64,000 nt of DNA from CAVPHV01 sp963821095 (lineage in GTDB: Bacteria; Actinomycetota; Acidimicrobiia; Spongiisociales; UBA5794), in assembly GCA_963821095.1 (NCBI GenBank), contig CAWGCJ010000022.1, positions 62,001 to 126,000 of the forward strand, read 5' to 3'. The number at the start of each line of letters is the position of its first letter. Positions within the stretch are counted from its first letter, which is position 1. Positions 60,879 to 64,000 of the stretch are shown one piece after another. The notes beneath the pieces were generated by a model. It made no database searches and was not told where the DNA came from. It worked only from the letters and a program-made list of their open reading frames with translations. The position numbers were made by a program, and so were the translations under genes.

Positions 60879-62651
60879 TCAGATCGCCCAGAACAGCGGG
60901 ACCGTGACCAGGATGACCAGGATCATGGCGACTGAGATCGGCGCTCCGAGCCTGGAATAGTCGGTGTAGCGATATCCGCCCGGGCCGTACACCATGGTGT
61001 TGGTCTGGTACCCGATCGGAGTCAGGAACGAGGCGGAGGCGGCGACCGCCACGGCGATGGCGAAGCCCCGAACGTCGTCGAGGCCCAGTTCGATCGCGGC
61101 CGAGATGGCGATGGGGAACATGATCAGAGCCGCCGCGGTGTTCGACACCAGTTCGGTCAAGACCACGGTGGCCAAGACGATGCCGAGCAGCGCACCGATG
61201 GCGCCGATGGACCCAAAGCTGTCCACCATGCCGGAAGCGATCGTCTCGGCGAGGCCCGACACCTGCATCGCAGCCGCCAGTCCGAAGCCACCTGCCATGG
61301 TGAGAATCACATCGAGATCGATGGCGTTCTTGGCTTCACCCGGTGTGAGCACCCGAAACGCCAGGATGATCATTGCTCCAAGCAGCACCGCCTCGAGCGC
61401 GGGGAGCACACCGGTGGCGGCGAGCAGGACCGCGCCAATCGTTGCGACGGCGACGATTGCGCCGCCCCGCCGCGGTGTGAGTGGCACCTCGCCGAGGGGG
61501 GAAATGAGGAGGAAGTCGGGCCGATCTCGCCAGCGGCTCCGAAAGCCGGGGTCGGCCAGGAGGACAAGCGTGTCGCCGACTCGGACCGTCACGTCGCCCA
61601 GCTTGGCGTCGATCCGCTGTCCGGCACGGTGAATGGCAACAACGGCAGCCTGGTAGTAGCCCCGGAACCGAAAGCCCTTCAGGGTGTGTCCCACCAATGG
61701 CGACGTTGCTCCGACCACGACTTCGAAGAAGCTCGAGCGGGAGGTGTCGAACTCCTCGAATTGCTCGCTCTCCGTTGATGCGAGCCCGGGGATCGCCATG
61801 AGGTCGACGACCTGATCGACCCGGCCGGCGAAGCGGAGTCGGTCCGCTCCGTGGAGTGTCATCTCGGGTCGAACCGGAGCGATGATCTCATCGCCGCGCA
61901 CGATCTCGACAAGGAATACGCCGGCGAGATTGCGCAGCCCGCCGCCTTCAACTGTTGTCCCGTCGAGCGGTCCGTCCGCGGCAACCAGCATGTCGATGAT
62001 GAACTCGCGTCCGGCGGCACCGAGGTCGGCACGAATCGAGGCCCGTTCCGGCAGAACCCGCGGAGCCAGAGCTACAACCAGGATCAAGCCAACGATGGCA
62101 ACCGGCAGGCCGACGACGGTGATTTCGAAGAACGACAGCGGTTCGTAGCCGGCCTGGGCGAGCAACCCGGAGACGATGAGATTGGTCGAGGTTCCGATCA
62201 GGGTGACGGTTCCGCCGAGGATCGCGGCAAACGACAGTGGCATGAGGTAGCGCGACGGGGACTTGCCGTGGCGCGAGGTCCAGGACGAAATGTGCGGGAC
62301 CATCATTGCAACGATTGGTGTGTTGTTGAGCACACTCGAGGCGACCAGTACCGGAGGTAGAACGCGTCCTAGCGTCGCCCGCACCGAACCGCCGGTCTGC
62401 AGGGCTCGATCGACAAGCGGGACCAGGAGACCGGTCGCAGACACGGCCTTGGCCAGGATGTAGAGCAGAGCGACGGTGATCGGAGCCGGATTGGAGAAGC
62501 CGGCGAATGCCTGCTCGACGTTGATCACCCCAGTCAGGAGCAAGATCGCGGTACCGGCCAGCATTGCCGCCGCCGGAGCGAGTAGATCGCGCACCAGGGC
62601 GTAGACGACTGCCGCCAACACGAAGATGGTGATCCAAGCTTCCCCACTCAT
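60879..62651 (-). CDS. SLC13/DASS-family permease with two RCK_C domains
   Basis: 590 residues, about 11-13 membrane helices in two halves. The repeat motifs are GTSTNLIVSGLLAQAG in the first half and ELVSNTAAALIMFP with IGYQTNTMVYGPGGY in the second, the hallmark of the sodium/anion symporter (SLC13, ArsB-like) fold. Between them lie two TrkA-C (RCK_C) domains (about 210-370), which bind small ligands and gate such transporters. Members with this layout move sulfate, dicarboxylates or other anions. The adjacent sulfotransferase pathway makes sulfate a reasonable guess. It is convergent with the Wzz gene, with 22 bases between stops. Confidence 0.88.
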   Translation of the reverse strand: MSGEAWITIFVLAAVVYALVRDLLAPAAAMLAGTAILLLTGVINVEQAFAGFSNPAPITVALLYILAKAVSATGLLVPLVDRALQTGGSVRATLGRVLPPVLVASSVLNNTPIVAMMVPHISSWTSRHGKSPSRYLMPLSFAAILGGTVTLIGTSTNLIVSGLLAQAGYEPLSFFEITVVGLPVAIVGLILVVALAPRVLPERASIRADLGAAGREFIIDMLVAADGPLDGTTVEGGGLRNLAGVFLVEIVRGDEIIAPVRPEMTLHGADRLRFAGRVDQVVDLMAIPGLASTESEQFEEFDTSRSSFFEVVVGATSPLVGHTLKGFRFRGYYQAAVVAIHRAGQRIDAKLGDVTVRVGDTLVLLADPGFRSRWRDRPDFLLISPLGEVPLTPRRGGAIVAVATIGAVLLAATGVLPALEAVLLGAMIILAFRVLTPGEAKNAIDLDVILTMAGGFGLAAAMQVSGLAETIASGMVDSFGSIGAIGALLGIVLATVVLTELVSNTAAALIMFPIAISAAIELGLDDVRGFAIAVAVAASASFLTPIGYQTNTMVYGPGGYRYTDYSRLGAPISVAMILVILVTVPLFWAI

Positions 62652-62883
62652 TCGGTAACCGCCGCACGAAGACCCATGTGGGGACCGACGCTAGCGGGCA
62701 GATTGCTGCGCACGGTGATTCCGCGCGCGCGGATCGGGGTTGAGTCTGACCCGAAATGGGCTGCACACCGGCCTTGTAGTCTCGCAATGACTAGTCAATC
62801 TGGACAATTCTCGAACGACCTTGCACAGCGATCAAAAAGAAGCGTAGAGTCAGGGAAGACCAGAAAACAGGTATCACGAGGGA

Positions 62884-62929
62884 GGCACCTTCATCTGGTC
62901 GTAGGAAGGCAGTGAGCGGTGAAGGTGCC
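62884..62929 (+). promoter_or_regulatory. 10-bp inverted repeat in the sugar-transferase upstream region
   Basis: GGCACCTTCA (62884-62893) pairs perfectly with TGAAGGTGCC (62920-62929) across a 26-base loop. It lies in the 343-base interval 62652-62994 between the permease and the sugar-transferase region, which holds no gene I can support. A TAGGGT hexamer at 62952 is a possible -10. The repeat could be a leader hairpin or an operator. Confidence 0.5.
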
Positions 62930-62994
62930 GCACTGTTGAGGCATTCATATGTAGGGTGCCTTGTTGGGCTTGGAACATAGGGGGAAGACACAAA

Positions 62995-63111
62995 ATGGGG
63001 GCAGACGCGGGGGAATTGGCCTTCGGTGCCGAACGCGCCATCCGGGAAGCATTCGAGGCGGCGCGTACTCGAGCCGGTCACGCCGACTCATACCGACGAT
63101 GTAGTGATTGA
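62995..63111 (+). other. Short ORF (38 codons) with good ribosome site, leader or displaced N-terminus
   Basis: ATG at 62995 is preceded by AGGGGGAA at eight bases' spacing, the best ribosome site here. Its reading frame (MGADAGELAFGAERAIRE) ends at 63111, while the sugar transferase is in the next frame. Either it is a leader peptide coupled to the transferase, or a base was lost or gained and this is the transferase's true N-terminus. Confidence 0.4.
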
Positions 63112-63790
63112 TCTGCGCACCGGCGAGCCGGTCGTGCAGATGCCCAGTCGGCATGATTCGATCGGCTGGACTCTGACCGAGGCGCCGATGTGGCAATTGG
63201 CACTCAAGCGGGCCATGGACGCCATCATCTCGATCACAACCATTGTGCTGCTTGCCCCAGTGTTGCTGGCGTGTGCACTCGCGGTGAAGATCACCTCACC
63301 CGGTCCGGTGTTCTACACCAGTTGGCGGGTAGGCAGGAACGGCGAGGTGTTCCGGTTCCGCAAGTTCCGTTCGATGCGACAAGACGCTGAGGAAGCGAAG
63401 GTGGAACTCGCCGCTCTCAACGAGCAGACGGGCCCGATCTTCAAGATTCGCGAAGACCCCAGGGTGACCTCGGTCGGCCGCTGGCTGCGTCGGACCTCGC
63501 TTGACGAACTGCCTCAGCTCTTTCACGTGGCTTCCGGCCGGATGAGCCTGGTCGGACCCCGTCCGCACCTTCCGGAAGAGGTTGCGATGTACGGCTCCAG
63601 GGCCTATCAGCGACTGAGTGTGAAGCCCGGTGTCACGTGCATCTGGCAGGTCAGCGGACGTTCGGACCTCGATTTTGACACCTGGATTGATCTCGACCTC
63701 GAGTACATCCAGCGCTGGAGCCTCTGGTCGGACCTCAAGCTGCTCGTTCTCACCGTTCCGGCGGTGCTCAGCGGCCGCGGCGCCTACTAG
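63026..63790 (+). CDS. Sugar-phosphate transferase initiating polysaccharide synthesis (PglC/WecP type)
   Basis: Up to 254 residues. Transfers a sugar-1-phosphate from a nucleotide sugar to undecaprenyl phosphate, the first step of lipid-linked repeat assembly, at the inner membrane. After a short tail and one reentrant helix (IISITTIVLLAPVLLACAL) come SPGPVFYTSWRVGRNGEVF, KFRSM, DPRVTSVGRWLRRTSLDELPQL, SLVGPRPHLP and KPGVTCIWQVSGRSD, all typical of bacterial sugar transferases; the DE pair of TSLDELPQL is catalytic. It lacks the large N-terminal domain of WbaP-like members. Start uncertain: GTG at 63026 has no ribosome site and ATG at 63140 is an alternative; see the neighbouring short ORF. 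Confidence 0.88.
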   Translation: MPNAPSGKHSRRRVLEPVTPTHTDDVVIDLRTGEPVVQMPSRHDSIGWTLTEAPMWQLALKRAMDAIISITTIVLLAPVLLACALAVKITSPGPVFYTSWRVGRNGEVFRFRKFRSMRQDAEEAKVELAALNEQTGPIFKIREDPRVTSVGRWLRRTSLDELPQLFHVASGRMSLVGPRPHLPEEVAMYGSRAYQRLSVKPGVTCIWQVSGRSDLDFDTWIDLDLEYIQRWSLWSDLKLLVLTVPAVLSGRGAY

Positions 63791-63815
63791 ATCGGGTCGG
63801 TTCAGGTCGAGCCGG

Positions 63816-64000
63816 TCAGACGTCGGATATGCGGCGCCGCGGCGAGCCGAGTGTGCCGCCTCGGCCGATGCCTTCATAGACAAAGCCGGCGTTGATTGCG
63901 TCGGACGGGTCCAGGATGTTGCGTCCGTCGATGATCAGGTTGCCGTGCATCAGCCCGGCCATCCGATCGAGGTCGAGCGACCCGAATTGGGGCCACTCGG
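63816..64000 (-). CDS. UDP-sugar dehydrogenase, C-terminal fragment
   Basis: The last 60 residues of a UDP-glucose/GDP-mannose dehydrogenase-type protein; the rest is beyond the window. Visible: EWPQFGSLDLDRMAGLMHG, a typical LxTEW/PxF-x-x-L-D motif, followed by IIDGRNILDP, AGFVYEGIGRG. These form the C-terminal domain that closes over the UDP-sugar. It would oxidise the C6 of a UDP-hexose to a uronic acid, supplying acidic sugars for the polysaccharide. It is convergent with the sugar transferase, about 25 bases between stops. Whether it is the UDP-glucose or another form is not decidable from the fragment. Confidence 0.8.
   Translation of the reverse strand, partial: EWPQFGSLDLDRMAGLMHGNLIIDGRNILDPSDAINAGFVYEGIGRGGTLGSPRRRISDV

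Overview
The window is high-GC DNA (about two thirds G+C by eye) packed with protein genes on both strands. No rRNA, tRNA, CRISPR array, insertion sequence or phage gene was seen. Gene content points to Actinomycetota, perhaps Acidimicrobiia: many GTG/TTG starts, leaderless-looking promoters, a DUF6629-type membrane protein, a biotin carboxylase-BCCP subunit paired with a PccB-type subunit, a DesK/NarL two-component pair, and Thr-rich secreted proteins. The class assignment is inference. 

Layout. 0-1.4 kb: an amidohydrolase tail, an alpha/beta hydrolase pair and a 28-residue membrane microprotein. 1.4-7.4 kb: a lipoate block (E3, E2, a natural LipB-LipA fusion) followed by an M24 peptidase. 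7.4-16.6 kb: small enzymes, a histidine kinase-response regulator-ABC exporter operon, and transketolase. 16.6-24.9 kb: membrane protein, PduO-type cobalamin adenosyltransferase, PepA, a decayed CAP gene, a large secreted SpoIID protein with four tandem repeats, and a rhodanese-ThiF fusion. 24.9-30.1 kb: a Ugp-like ABC importer operon ending in a glutamine-synthetase-like gene. 30.3-40.0 kb: GNAT protein, Sir2, a lysozyme-like protein, an ABC exporter, a LON-domain protein, a class A PBP and a methylmalonyl-CoA-mutase large subunit. 40.1-45.9 kb: methyltransferase, acyl-CoA carboxylase subunits, biotin ligase and a DLH-fold protein that has lost its catalytic residues. 45.9-64 kb: a surface and exopolysaccharide region with a mucin-like membrane protein, a PKD/propeller protein, a kinase-like protein, a sulfotransferase, two paralogous GH26-like secreted enzymes, a lipoprotein, a flippase, a Wzz protein with a degenerate BY-kinase domain, an SLC13 permease, the initiating sugar transferase and the end of a UDP-sugar dehydrogenase.

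How the genes fit together. Carboxylase, biotin ligase, mutase and cobalamin adenosyltransferase together would support propionyl-CoA to succinyl-CoA flux. E2, E3 and LipB-LipA form a lipoylation unit. The last 18 kb looks like a sulfated extracellular-polysaccharide locus with its own secreted hydrolases and adhesin-like modules. The most interesting signals are there: an unnamed domain of about 210 residues present three times in two proteins, paralogous hydrolases with exchanged C-termini, and a pseudokinase co-polymerase.

Caution. At least four genes (E2, biotin carboxylase, the kinase-like protein, Wzz) are broken by one- or two-base frame changes within otherwise intact families. This looks as much like residual sequencing error as biology.
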